NCBI RefSeq assembly: GCF_020536995.1
Contig: NC_068359.1
Location: 68,864,110-68,928,109, forward strand
Direction: 5' to 3'
DNA: 64,000 nt
From: Dreissena polymorpha
Taxonomy: Eukaryota; Mollusca; Bivalvia; Myida; Dreissenidae
Position 1 is the stretch's first letter. Each line of letters opens with the position of its first letter. The position numbers and the translations under genes were made by a program. A model generated the notes under the pieces. It did no database searches and was not told where the DNA came from. It saw nothing but the letters and a program-made list of their open reading frames with translations. Positions 53,641 to 64,000 of this stretch are shown in pieces.

Positions 53641-54575
53641 GTTTTGTCGAATCTTATCATAAATAAAGAAGTTATGACAATTTTAGCAAAATTTAATAAT
53701 TTGACCTTGAGAGTCAAGGTCATTCAAAGGTCAAGGTAAAATTCAACTTGCCAGGTTCAGTACCCTCATGATAGCATGAAAGTATGTGAAGCTTAAAAGC
53801 AATAGCCTTGATACTTAAGAAGTAAAGTGGATCTAAACACAAAATGTAACCATATATTCAAAGTAACTAAGTCAAAAAAGGGCATAATTCCGTAAAAATG
53901 ACAACCATAGTTATGCAACTTGTCCTTTACTGTCCCCTTATGATAGTTTGCGAGTGTTCCAAGTATGAAAGCAATATCTATGATACTTTAGGGGTTAAGT
54001 GGACCAAAACACAAAACTTAATCAAATTTTCAAGTATAAAGGGCCCATAATTCCGTCAAAATGCTGGTCAGAGTTACATAACTTTGCCTGAACAGTCCCC
54101 TTACGATAGTTAGTAAGTGTTGCAAGTATGAAAGCAATAGCTTTGATACTTTAGGAAAAAAGTGGACCTAAACACAAAACTTAATCAAATTTTCAATTTT
54201 CTAAGTATAAAAAGGGCACATAATTCTGTCAAAATGCCAGTCAGAGTTATATTACTTTGCCTGCACAGTCCCCTTATGATAGTTAGTAAGTGTTGCAAGT
54301 ATAAAAGCAATAGCTTTGATACTTAAGGAATAAAATGGACCTAAACACAAAACTTAACCAAAATTTTCAATTTTTTAAGTATAAAAAGGGCACATAATTC
54401 TGTCAAAATGCAAGCCAGAGTTATCTAACTTTGCCTGCCCAGTTCCCTCATGATAGTAAGTGTACCAAGTTTGAATGCAATAGCATTGATACTTTATGAG
54501 AAAAGTGGACCTAAACGCAAAACTTAACCGGACACTGACGACGGCTTAGACGCCGACGCCAAGGTGATAACACAT
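53641..54575 (+). repeat. EHT class X element
   Basis: Five units of ~170 bases with 'aaagggcacataattctgtc', 'agttatctaactttgcctgc' and 'aatagctttgat', ending 'ccggacactgacgacggctt' and 'agacgccgacgccaaggtga'. Confidence 0.8.
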
Positions 54576-54584
54576 GGTTCAAAC

Positions 54585-55765
54585 AAAAATCTCAAACCTA
54601 AATTCAAGCACTTTTCAAGGACTTTTTAAGGCCAAATTTTCATTTTCAAGGCCGAGAACCGTATGTTAGTTTCCTTTAAAAAATGCATTTTCAAGCCAGA
54701 TTAACACAGTATATATCATTTATTTGCTCTAACACATTTAACTAATTTCACAATAAATCATTTGTGTTATTTCTAATTATTACATACACATAAATGTTAT
54801 CCATCCTTAACTCAATGAGTCTCACATATGTATTTACTTTTTAAAGTTATTACAAACAAACACACTGTCTCTTTATATGCTCACATCAAACAGACTAGTT
54901 CATTTCATTTAAACAGAAGTCAGTTACTATAACATTTTGTATTTCACAGGGCTGTTGTTGTTAATGTCTGTTTTAGATTGCACAGTTTTAACAATAGCAC
55001 CTTCCTGTTTCACCAAAAAGCACAATGCAGGACCCCTGTTTGCTTCTCAATTTCATGTTTTCTTTGTGGGTTTCCTCTTTATCGTGGCTTTTCAAAGCGC
55101 TTTCACCCATTCCCCCCGACACCAATGGTTTTTATATAGACCCAACAATGTGCTTTTCAAATGTCATTTGTTTTCTGTTCCGAGGAACATTCATAAGTTT
55201 CGCGCAAAACATAACGATAAACGTCACTTTAACAACTTCTTTATGACCAGAAAATAGCGCCATGAATATTCATGTTTAAAGAATGTTGACAGATCGTATA
55301 AGTTGTAATTATTTAAGCATTTTTCTGCATATCATCGGTGTTTATGACCAGAAAGTAGCGCCAGGAATATTCAGTTAACCACTCTGGTTTGAAACGACAC
55401 TTCCCCATCGCTGAATTTTTACTCACGAAAATTGATCACAATGGCGAACCTCTGACGTAGTACACATAATCTGTGACATGTACACTTAATGTTTCGTACC
55501 CAATAGTGTACGAAACTTATATTTTGGTACACATTTTTTGCGCGAAGGAATTTATGATAAATTTTCGTAATATTTTCCTTAAGAACGATTTAAGTTTATG
55601 GCGATGATAAAAGTAATTTTGAATAAAATAAAAATTTTCAAGGCTTTTTTACATGAAATAAGTATTTTTCTCGCACTTTTTCAAGGCCAACCTTTGTTCA
55701 AGGGCTTTTCAAGCCTAGGACTCGTTTTCAAGCACTTTTCAAGCCCTGTGCAAACCCTGTGACAA
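54585..55765. mobile_element. Element with 'caagcacttttcaag' ends
   Basis: 'attcaagcacttttcaagga' at the left and 'ttcaagcacttttcaagccc' at the right are in the same orientation, with further 'ttttcaaggcc' phrases between. It contains the palindrome 'gtttcgtacccaatagtgta' followed by cgaaac near 55490. The class is unknown. Confidence 0.4.
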
Positions 55766-55921
55766 TAGCTCATTTGTTTTTCAAAAAATAGATGAGCTAA
55801 TGAATAAAAAAAATCAGAAAATAAAGCATCGTAATTCAAATTGTTAAACAGTTCCATTTGGTCATTTGGACATAAATCAACTTCTGTTTATTATCAAATT
55901 TCACAAATTCTAAAACAACAC

Positions 55922-56044
55922 CTATTGTAAAAAGGTTTCTGTTATCTGTGGTGGTTGATTTCCAGGTCCAATTAAAGGAACATTTTTCACATCTATTTCT
56001 TGACTGAAAGGCACAGGATAATAACAACCATTCATTCTTGTTGT
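55922..56044 (-). CDS. Candidate exon of an unidentified gene
   Basis: Acceptor GTTATTTCAG, then 40 codons TTRMNGCYYPVPFSQEIDV, KNVPLIGPGNQPPQITETFLQ and a TAG. Composition (Pro, acidic, hydrophobic) is coding-like and the acceptor is good. It would be a terminal exon or, from ATG at 56035, a 37-residue frame. A consensus GTAAGTG donor lies upstream at about 56427 and could end a 5' exon. I do not recognise the protein. Confidence 0.4.
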   Translation of the reverse strand, partial: TTRMNGCYYPVPFSQEIDVKNVPLIGPGNQPPQITETFLQ

Positions 56045-56548
56045 CTGAAATAACACAAATCATATTTTTACAAACTGTCAACAACAAATCAACACATAAA
56101 TATCACTTTCTTTAGATGTCCGAATTTTAACATATCCGAAATATATAAAAACAAGTGAAAGAATTACTTTTGATTTCAGAAATAGTTGGTATTTTAATTA
56201 AAATATATCGTTCCAAAAACATTATAATACTGAAACTGTTAAACATGTTCATATGAACGGATCACAGTTTCATTTGAACAAATATTTACAATAATTGCAA
56301 ACGGATAAGATATAGAATAACAAGCCTCGCTCTCGGTTACCAATGCTTTCATTTGCATAAAAAAATAGATTACTTTCCTCATAATTTAATCCATGTCCAA
56401 TTTAATTGTGCATTGTAAAAACACTTACCCTTCCGTAGAAACTTTGACTTTTTAATGGTTATCCTGTTCAATAAATCTGGATTATTTGGTGTGTTTTTTT
56501 TATCTTTTTTGCATAGTACTGCGGGTTGCGCGACGCTATTTTGTTTCG
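56045..56548. other. Spacer, possible 5' exon edge
   Basis: Apart from the donor-like GTAAGTG on the minus strand near 56427, nothing was recognised. Confidence 0.4.
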
Positions 56549-56985
56549 AGGTTACAATACACTAAATGATCGCTTCATAATATCATAGTTGACAGGAAGG
56601 CATGTTTTACACTGTTTACCATTATTCGGGTGTTATCTTGCGGAGATAATGGTAGGGCATGAATAGGTGTTCACTACTGAATCCCTGACATATGATACAC
56701 GTGAAGACTATAGTAAACCATTGCACTAGAAAAGGTTACATTCCACTAAGAAACGGCCGAAAAAAAAAGTTGCAAAAACAGTCGATTTTGATTTGTGTCA
56801 AGTTCTTTCTTGCACTGTACATGACATATCTTTTTTATTGCATAAATCGATTCCGCTTAGAATGGCCTTTAAGAAAAGGTATGGTTATGGGGGTCTCTAT
56901 GTGCAAAATGTTGCATTTATTTTCGATCAAAGTTGTCGCTTTTACATTGAATTAAATAGGGAAACTATTTAGTGTATTATTACCT
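56549..56985 (+). mobile_element. MITE-D copy 1 (aggttacaatacactaaat ends)
   Basis: The inverted ends 'aggttacaatacactaaat' and 'atttagtgtattattacct' differ at two positions. The interior is nearly identical to the copy at 57516, apart from about 20 bases ('tgtagggctgtactct' and neighbours) missing here. An 87-codon frame (MIHVKTIVNHCTRKGYIPLR) is present in both copies, but no family is recognised. Confidence 0.75.
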
Positions 56986-57515
56986 AAACGCAAAACCAGG
57001 CCTAGTCACAAAGGAGCTGAATTTACAGAAAATCATCATTTTTTTAGTGGGATATGACGCGTTTTGGCAAATTTCACGGAATAAATGCGTTTGTTTCACG
57101 AATTTAAGGAGCATCGTGAGTTTTTAAGAAGAAAATACGTTTTCAGAGGAAAATAAGAAAAAAACCGTACAAAAACTCTTCTTGAGCATCTCAAATCGCA
57201 ACAATTTGTGCTGAAAGAGGTCATGAACACGTTTTAATAGTTGTTTACTTCTTTTTCTACATAGCTTGTAACAATATTCCAGTATTTTGACCGATTGTAA
57301 TTATTTAGGGTAATCGTTTTACGCCTGAACGCCCGTTATAAATCAAAGCTCCGAACGCGAAAGCAACATGGCTTATCAGGCGTTATAATAAAATGCATTT
57401 TCAAGCATTTCTACGTGAAAGATCGGTCTGAAAATTGGCATGCACATAGAAATTAGGTTTATAAGTATCGAGAAGTGCTTATTTTTCGCGATGTTAACAG
57501 TAAACGTTGTCTTAT
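56986..57515. other. Spacer between the two MITE-D copies
   Basis: 530 bases without recognised features; 'cgcctgaacgcccgttataa' near 57323 is a locally GC-richer patch. Confidence 0.5.
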
Positions 57516-57974
57516 AGGTTACAATACACTAAATGATCGCTTCATGTAGGGCTGTACTCTCTAAAAAAATATCATAGTTGACAGGAAGGCATGTTTTACA
57601 CTTTTTACCATTATTCGGGTGTTATCTTGCGGAGATAATGGTAGGGCATGAATAGGTGTTCACTACTGAATCCCTGACATATGATACACGTGAAGACTAT
57701 AGTAAACCATTGCACTAGAAAAGGTTACATTCCACTAAGAAACCGCCGAAAAAAAAAGTTGCAAAAACAGTCGATTTTGATTTGTGTCAAGTTCTTTCTT
57801 GCATTGTACATGACATATCTTTTTTATTGCATAAATCGATTCCGCTTAGAATGGCCTTTAAGAAAAGGTATGGTTATGGGGGTCTCTATGTGCAAAATGT
57901 TGCATTTATTTTCGCTCAAAGTTGTCGCTTTTACATTGAATTATATAGGGAAACTATTTAGTGTATTATTACCT
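57516..57974 (+). mobile_element. MITE-D copy 2
   Basis: 459 bases, same orientation as copy 1, with the same inverted ends. Differences from copy 1 are a handful of substitutions plus the short indel, so one is a very young copy of the other or the pair arose by local duplication. Confidence 0.75.
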
Positions 57975-58346
57975 GGATAATGGTGAGGTTGATTGGCCGC
58001 GCGGAAACTAATAAACACCGGTTTCAAAATTGTAATCGATTCAACTTCGTAATCGATTGAAACAACGACGTCATTTAAACGATTAGTAAACAAAAATTGC
58101 GAAATCGAAATGCAAAACGGTGAAACGAAACTTAATTTTAAATAGTGAAATGTCCGTTTTTGACAGTTTTGAGTACAAAATGTCCGTTTTTTTGGTAAAA
58201 AATCCAACCGTATTAGATTGAATTGTCCGTGTCCATGAATTGTGAATGTCCGTGTCAAAATGTCCGTCCACGGCCAGTCTCAAAGAAGGAAAAAGCCCTG
58301 AAGCTTGAAGATTAATTCGGGGCATATTAATTTTCATAAATAAAAC

Positions 58347-59749
58347 AGGGGTCTAGCTAGGCTCAAAATTTAGGGAGAAGCCACTTCTCCCAAAGCCAAA
58401 ATAGGGAGAATTGGTAACATCTTTGGGAGAAATGGTACATTTGCGTCATAGATCAGAGGTGTCAAAGTTCAGGATTATTCCTGAAATCAGGATTTCGGCC
58501 CTTTAGCACCAATTTTGATATTGATATAAATCAGAGGATTTTTTTTCTGGAATGTTAAGATTATTGTCACAAAATGTCATCTTAAACACAAATTATTTTA
58601 CTTTGACATACTGTTTACAAAGTTATAAACAATAGTTAATAAAGTTACATGATTTATTTACCATTTTTTGCTCTGGCCCCCAAACGATAGGCTTATTTTC
58701 AGGATTTTAGATTTTGGCCAATTGACACCCCTGTAGATCTTAGTTTTACATATATTTTGCGGCACTTTAAAGGATAAGTGGTTTCTGTTCAGCGTTTAAT
58801 CAACTCTTAACTTGTTTTATACAATAAGACATGTTACATGTAAGTGAATAAAACGCATTGATTGTTGATAATGATGGTACTTTTAATAATTTTTTTCCTG
58901 AACAGGTGCATCAAATAAACTTCAATTGTAACAAACCAGCATAAATGATCACAAGCTTTTTACTTCCTTGTTAATTTTAAGCAAGTCAACATTTAATCAA
59001 ATTCATATTTTGTTACAAATATTTGTTTTAAATTTAAAATTCATTTAAAATTTCATTTTACAGCAGAGATTCCAAATCTGACCTGTAAATGATCCCCATA
59101 TTTATTGCCAGTGCTAGGTTACCTCTTCCCATTTGATCATTCTTGAGTATTGTTTTATAATGGGCCATTTAACTTTGCTAATCATAGTTATATTTGTAGC
59201 CAGCACAAGGCAATTAATCAAGGCATCAGAGATGAACAATTTTAAGAAGTCTAAAATCTCCAAACTGTTCTTTTGAATGTTCAACTTTGCATGACCTGTA
59301 AATGGGACAACTTATGACTGAGAATCCTCCTGTATCCAATTCTCCACATCAAATTGATTTTAATCAGTAAATGTCTGGCACAAAGTAAATCATTTAAAGG
59401 GGTAGATGTTACTTCGCCTTCATGAAATTAATGTGCGAAATTAATATTCCCTGGGCAAAAAAATCACCCACTTCGCCCACTCGCAAGACCCCTGTAAAAT
59501 GAAAAGAAAAAAGGATTGATTTGTTGTTAATATCAACAGACAATTAACAGAACTCTATTCAAGCAATTTTTAATATCATCTGACATCGTTGATGTAAATG
59601 TCAGATATAATTTAAGTTTAAAAGCATAATGTACACAAACTGGTATCTGCAACACAAATTTACCGTTTCTCCCAGAAATGTTGGCACTTCTTCCTATTTT
59701 GATTTTAAGGAGATGTTTTTCTGTTTATTTTGAACTTAGCTAGACCCCT
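58347..59749. mobile_element. 1.4-kb hAT-like element (aggggtctagctag ends)
   Basis: 'aggggtctagctaggctcaa' and, in reverse complement, 'aggggtctagctaagttcaa' are inverted copies. The 8-base flanks 'aataaaac' and 'aagtaaac' agree at six positions. The left part repeats 'gggagaagccacttctccca', itself a hairpin. No transposase. It contains the element at 58454. Confidence 0.7.
58454..58733. mobile_element. 280-base element, 5-base duplication, nested
   Basis: The ends 'cagaggtgtcaa' and, in reverse complement, 'caggggtgtcaa' are inverted copies with exact 5-base flanks 'tagat' (58449 and 58734). 'ttcaggattattcctgaaat' near the left is a hairpin. Fits hAT5. Confidence 0.8.
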
Positions 59750-61082
59750 AAGTAAACTTGACCATCTTTGAGTTTAAAACCTTTAATCACGAGTTTGAAA
59801 TTTGGATGAATATAATTAATCTGAAAGCGAACCATCCCACATAAGTCATTTTATTTGCGCAAAAGGGGCATAAATTCGATATTTATGTGTTTATTTATGC
59901 CAAACTTCAAAGCAATAACTTTCACCTTTTCTCAATTTTCAGAAAATGTTGCATGAAATCATAGTAGATTCTAGCATAATTAGTGCAGTTGTCACATCGC
60001 ATCAGGCATGTCCAGTGGGTATACCACTCTCTTGATTGGACGATTATTAAATCAAGTATTTTAATATTTCAGAGAATACAATTTTTAAGTTAAGTTGGCC
60101 TAATGCAATCGAGTGCTCTTACTTTCTAGATGTGACATCTCAATACCAAATGAACGTAAGAAGTTGTTATTGCTTTTGTGTATGGTCTGCTTTGAGAGGT
60201 TAAACAGGCTATAAATAAACAGTATTGACAGTGTTCGACACTAACTATTCTGAATAAGGAGTTCTTTGGACTCCCTTTTTCTTAAATTTTGGAGTCCGAC
60301 CGTACTTCAAGAAGTCCAACAATAATGATCCTTTGTAACCGTATTTTTCGGTTTATGACACATCTTAACCATAAATTGTTAAATCCTCATTCTCGTTCGG
60401 TTTAAGATTGAAGTTCAACGTGACTGCTGTTCAATCTTTGTTGTCATTTGTTATCTCAGGTTGCAAAATTATTTTGCACATGCCAGTAATATTAAATTTT
60501 AAGCTAATTATTGTAATTAAAAAAAATAATTTTTCTATAATGCATTTATATATGCTTGCTTGTTGAGCTTCGGATTTTTTGTAACAACCAATTTCTTTAT
60601 ACATGCTTCCTATAATAGTTAATATAATATAACAAAGCCAACTAACCGCCACAAAGCCCCTGAAATTATTGATTGATAGTGACATGGGGTTATTTACGCA
60701 CAACTGATTCACAGTTGTTCCCATCCTCAGTGCCTTGGAACTGTTTAACGTGCATTGTGTAAACAATTATGGGTATTGTGATGATGTTTATAGTGAATAG
60801 AGACTGTTTAGCGAAAGATAGTTTTACAATCGAAAATATCTTAGTAAAAAAACGACCAAGATTGGGTTGATTCAGAGTTCGAGAGTTTCTCTTATTGCTA
60901 CTTGCAATCACTGCGACAAGGAACCAAAATACATAATTTTGGATTGCTTTGTTTTGTCAATGTGTTCAAGCAGAATGATGAGTTGCTTGTTATCGGATGT
61001 GAAAAGGTGGGGGCATTCTGATCTCGCGATAGGGATTTTTCCATATTTCAAAGATGATTCCGTTGTTGTTAGTTTTGAACCC
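59750..61082. other. Intergenic sequence without recognised features
   Basis: AT-rich. 'aaggagttctttggactccc' near 60257 with 'tttggagtccgaccgtactt' nearby suggests a decayed repeat. No gene is supportable. Confidence 0.5.
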
Positions 61083-61482
61083 CAGGGGTTTTTATCTGAT
61101 TTTGGGGAAAGGGCCTGGCCTTTTTTGAGGGGAAAAAAATCGCGCGAAACGTCGAATTATGGGGAAAAAAATTGTGCGAAAAGCTGGATTTTGGGGAAAA
61201 TAAGCAAAGTCTAAAATAATCAATTTAACATATTTTACTGTTTTTAAAACAAGTTCAATGCAACAGATAATTTAATTATGCAAGATTTTTCTAGTTTCTA
61301 CAGTGGATCAGGTTAACTTATATATTTAAAGGTAAAAAAAAAAAAAAAAAAAAAAAAAATTTTTTTTTTTTTTTTTTTTTAGGGGAAAATGAAATCTAGG
61401 GGAAAATTTACCAGCTGAGGGGAAAAAAAACGAGGGTAAAGGGCCGATTTTCAGCGGGTCCCAAAGAAGGAAAAAAACCCTG
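61083..61482. mobile_element. hAT-like non-autonomous element with A/T fold-back
   Basis: 'caggggtttttatctgattt' at the left and, in reverse complement, 'cagggtttttttccttcttt' at the right resemble hAT ends. 'ggggaaaa' phrases recur on both sides. The centre (about 61334-61380) is a run of some 26 As followed directly by some 21 Ts. Confidence 0.5.
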
Positions 61483-61919
61483 GTAACCCAGACACATGAT
61501 TTGAGAAAACTTATCCTCCGATTACCGTAAGTCGACCGGTTAAGGAAACAAGTAAAAGAATTTCTGAATTTACGCAACAAAATGCAGCAATATACTATTT
61601 ACCTTCAGAGATTTATTTAATACCCGTTAAATCAATGTAAAAAAATGATTATTTACAGCATGTTTTACTACGCAAAGCCGATAGTTTCATACACACTACA
61701 AGAACATTAACTCCGCGCGTTGTTTACCTTAAGTCGATTCGTCACATCCGGGAAAGGGACAGCACTCTAGTGGTAATGGATTAGGCCAACTAAACTTAAA
61801 ACTTCGCTTCTCTGAACAATTTTAACACGAACTAAAACAGTAAATATATATTAAATATGTTTTCAATATTTTATAAATACAATTGAACAAGTTTCTTTCA
61901 CTTTTCTTAAGAACAATTG
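61483..61919. other. 3' flank of the transposase gene
   Basis: The transposon's left terminal repeat should lie here. 'gtcacatccgggaaagggac' at 61741 shares its first six bases with the mirrored right window edge (gtcaca), which is too little to call. No polyadenylation signal was pinned down. Confidence 0.35.
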
Positions 61920-63648
61920 TCACTCTTCTTTAGCACAGCATGGGCACATAAATGTTGCACCTCTTCTGATAACTTTAATTTCTGTACAAAATGACAGGTG
62001 TACCCAGTGGTTGCAGGCTCTATTGTCACACTGTGCCCATTTTACAAAAATTATTGAAGCACTGTGCCTGACAGCTTCAGGGGAAAATCGTTTGCACTGG
62101 CAACACAAGTCCTCTTCATTTTCAGTGTCACTACTGTCATAAATGGTGTTCACTTTAGAGGGACCAGGCTGGGGAGATGAATTGTGGGCCTCATTACTGG
62201 TAGCTTTCTTAGTTTTGTTTGGTTTATTCTTGTTTTGTTTATCTGTATGTTCCGTCATTTGTTTCAAGACCTCGCCTGATATTTCTTTACCGGCCACTAT
62301 TTTGCTCATTGTATTTCTAGCTTTAGCCAAATTTCCACTTTTTGTTTTCTTTAATGTTCTTTCTTTCTGTGCAAACATGTCTACACCATCAACTTGTATC
62401 CCACCTTCAACAGTTTTCTGGCTGTCTGAAGTTTCTGTCTCGGTGTGCTGAAAAACTTCAGCTGGGATAAGACATTGGCTGGGGACAGCGTCTTCATTAA
62501 ACGGGTATATGCCTGCACGGCGAAATGATGAAGTAAGGTTTTCAGCAGACATTGACTTCATGTATGCCTTTGATGCGACCTCACACACATTGTAGCGTGT
62601 AATGACAGCTGATGTTTGGCGCATTAGTCGATGGCAGAGGCTGTCATACATCTTCTGGAACGGTCCAAAGCAGCCGATATCTAAAGGTTGAAGGATATGG
62701 CTGCAATGAGGGGGAAGGACAAATATGATTATGTTGTGTTCCAGAGCCCATTCTGTCAAACCAACTGACACATGTGATTTGTGGCCATCAAGAATCAGTA
62801 GTTTCTTCTGGTCACTAGATCCTGGGGTGAACTTCAGGAAATGGTGCTCTAAGTAGGAGCGAAAAACACAACCATTGGACCATCCGGTCTCGCTTACTGT
62901 ACCATTAGAGCCTGGAGCTGCACCATTCAACAAGTCAGGTTTCATTCGTTGGCCTGGGAAAATGTAAAATGGGGGTATAGCTTGACCTGCTGCATTACCG
63001 CATCCAATTATTGTGATTGTCTGCCCTTTTCCAGAAGTGACAGATGAAGGACAGTAATCAGCACCGGCTACGATGATTGGTGGTTTGTGATTAACTGTTA
63101 CGCCTTTTTCATCAATGTTGTAGATCAGGTGGGGCTTATCAGTCATTTCATATCTTGTTAATGTTTCTTTGAGGTTGTGATAAAAATTCGAGATGGTCTC
63201 CCTTGAGGCCATTTTAGCTCGAGCATGATCAAGGGCTCTTGGTTTGAGAACTTTGAGTTCTGGCCAGCGCTTTAAAAACCCATAAATCCACTTTAGAGAC
63301 AGGGGGTTATCCTTCGTTCTTTTACCCAACTGAACAGCGTAGTCAGATGCAATGTCTATACACTCTTTCCTGGTATACCCATAGCCATATTCAGCCATTT
63401 TTTTTAAATGTTCAACCAATTTTTTTTTCTTCTTCATAGCTAAACAAAGGCAAAGCTCCTGCAGACATAATGTTAACATCGACCCTTCCAGCAGTTCTAT
63501 CTCTTAGAGTGGTTTTTGGGACGTTGAACAAGGCAGCCGCTTTTCTTATAGAGACACCATCTTTTTTTACTAGCTTGTAAGCATTTGATAAAGCTGTTGG
63601 GGAGTACAATCTGTGTTTCTTTGTCTGTTTAAGTCGTTTTGGATAAGC
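61920..63648 (-). CDS. Pogo/Tigger-class transposase, main exon (one-base slip)
   Basis: The exon opens after a polypyrimidine acceptor ending TTTTAAG. In order on the protein: HTH_psq domain (LYSPTALSNAYKLVKKDG ... SIRKAAALFNVPKTTLRDR), a CENP-B-like helix region (YTRKECIDIASDYAVQLGKR ... SLKWIYGFLKRWPEL), the DDE_1 catalytic core with aspartates in NIDEKG (63113), LILDGHKSH (62789) and LQPLDIGCFG (62681), a charged linker, and a C-terminal C4HC3-like finger (CCQCKR ... CDNRACNHWVHLSFC ... MCPCC). Spacing D2-D3 is 35 residues, as in pogo-like elements. The frame shifts once in an A8 run near 63422-63429: seven As would keep YEEEKKLVEHL in frame, while eight give a stop six codons later. Otherwise about 580 residues are open. 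It is a young, barely damaged element or a sequencing slip. Domestication cannot be excluded. Confidence 0.88.
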
Positions 63649-63910
63649 CTTAAAAGAAAAAAAGTAAAAAAAGATCATCATTATGAAGAGGTCTGAAAAC
63701 CAATTTAATAAAAAAAGCTTTGCCTTAAATTTACTACGATTTACTACTATTTCCGATATGAAGCGCTGTCAATGAAAGTGTTATGTTAAGATCGTCTGCT
63801 ACACATTTCAATTTTTGTGGGAATTTAATAAAGAGGACCAATAAAAGGTATGGGATATAGATAAATTTGTGTAATTTTAGTGAAATTTTTATTTTGAAAT
63901 GCAATTTTAC

Positions 63911-63925
63911 CTGTTTTTTCCTCAT
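63911..63925 (-). CDS. Pogo-class transposase, first exon (five codons)
   Basis: ATGAGGAAAAAACAG (MRKKQ) is followed by a GTAAAA donor and joins the main exon in phase 0, giving MRKKQAYPKRLKQTKKHR. The intron is 262 bases (63910-63649). The junction keeps a basic N-terminus ahead of the HTH, as is usual. An alternative start within the main exon reads through the intron's T-rich tail (MMIFFYFFSFK), which is unlikely. Confidence 0.6.
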
Positions 63926-64000
63926 TTTGTTTTTATTTGTTTTTGTTTATAAGCGTAGTTATGTCACTTCATCGAAATACTCGGAGCGCTTGCGTGTGAC
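63926..64000. other. 5' flank of the transposase gene
   Basis: The leader and probably the right terminal repeat of the transposon continue past the window edge. Confidence 0.4.

Noticed and set aside
56549-57974. Long terminal repeats of a retroelement
   Set aside because: Each copy has its own inverted ends, and the 530-base spacer has no primer site, polypurine tract or coding region.
62143-62451. 102-codon plus-strand frame
   Set aside because: Antisense shadow of the transposase linker.

Overview
The window is animal nuclear DNA, AT-rich, with small exons (60-210 bases) in long introns, and is packed with short interspersed and tandem repeats. Two abundant palindromic element families (here MITE-A and MITE-B), together with arrays built on 'gacctagtgacctagttttt'-type units ending in (GGAC)n and a hairpin, point to a bivalve mollusc. 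From memory of those repeats, Dreissena (zebra or quagga mussel) is the best guess; this is inference. No CRISPR array, operon, rRNA gene or confident retroviral/LTR element is seen.

Genes. (1) PLEKHM2 (SKIP), minus strand: four coding exons at 14455-7086 give 138 residues, the N-terminus and most of a RUN domain, with every splice phase consistent; the rest of the gene must lie left of the window. (2) A CARF-like (ALS2CR8 family) gene on the plus strand starts at 14758, head-to-head with PLEKHM2 across about 300 bases, with exons up to about 27.2 kb. (3) A second CARF-like gene on the minus strand runs from about 49.2 kb down to 34.05 kb, tail-to-tail with the first. Both CARF-like copies show breaks (an in-frame stop, phase clashes or missing exons), so each is either decaying or mis-assembled in places. 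(4) A pogo/Tigger-class DNA transposase gene on the minus strand at 63925-61920 has a five-codon first exon, a 262-base intron, HTH_psq, a DDE domain and a PHD-like zinc tail; one base too many in an A run breaks it. (5) A possible lone exon lies at 56044-55922.

Mobile DNA. There are many MITE-A and MITE-B copies and several DNA transposons whose ends and target duplications can be read directly: a 1083-base hAT element at 44703-45785; elements with 5-base duplications at 18677, 36892 and 58454; a 2.6-kb element at 15603-18195 with 8-base duplications; and a 266-base element at 19824-20089. Intron 1 of the plus CARF-like gene is a nest: an outer pair of inverted ends made of a reiterated 13-mer (14916-19750) encloses tRNA-derived SINEs, the 2.6-kb element and others. 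A separate superfamily, called EHT here (end-hairpin tandem-repeat elements), covers roughly 10-12 kb: each member has a short 5' hairpin after 'caag', several 110-190 base direct repeats, a (GGAC)n-like tract and a 3' hairpin followed by 'ataaaa'.

Most notable observation: the 3' end of exon 1 of the minus-strand CARF-like gene, including its 5' splice site, has been amplified into a 60-base minisatellite of about ten units (48501-49113). Because 60 is a multiple of three and the unit has no stop, all ten donors lie in one open frame, so donor choice could add 0-9 blocks of 20 residues. Older diverged copies of the same segment occur in the next 3 kb of the intron.
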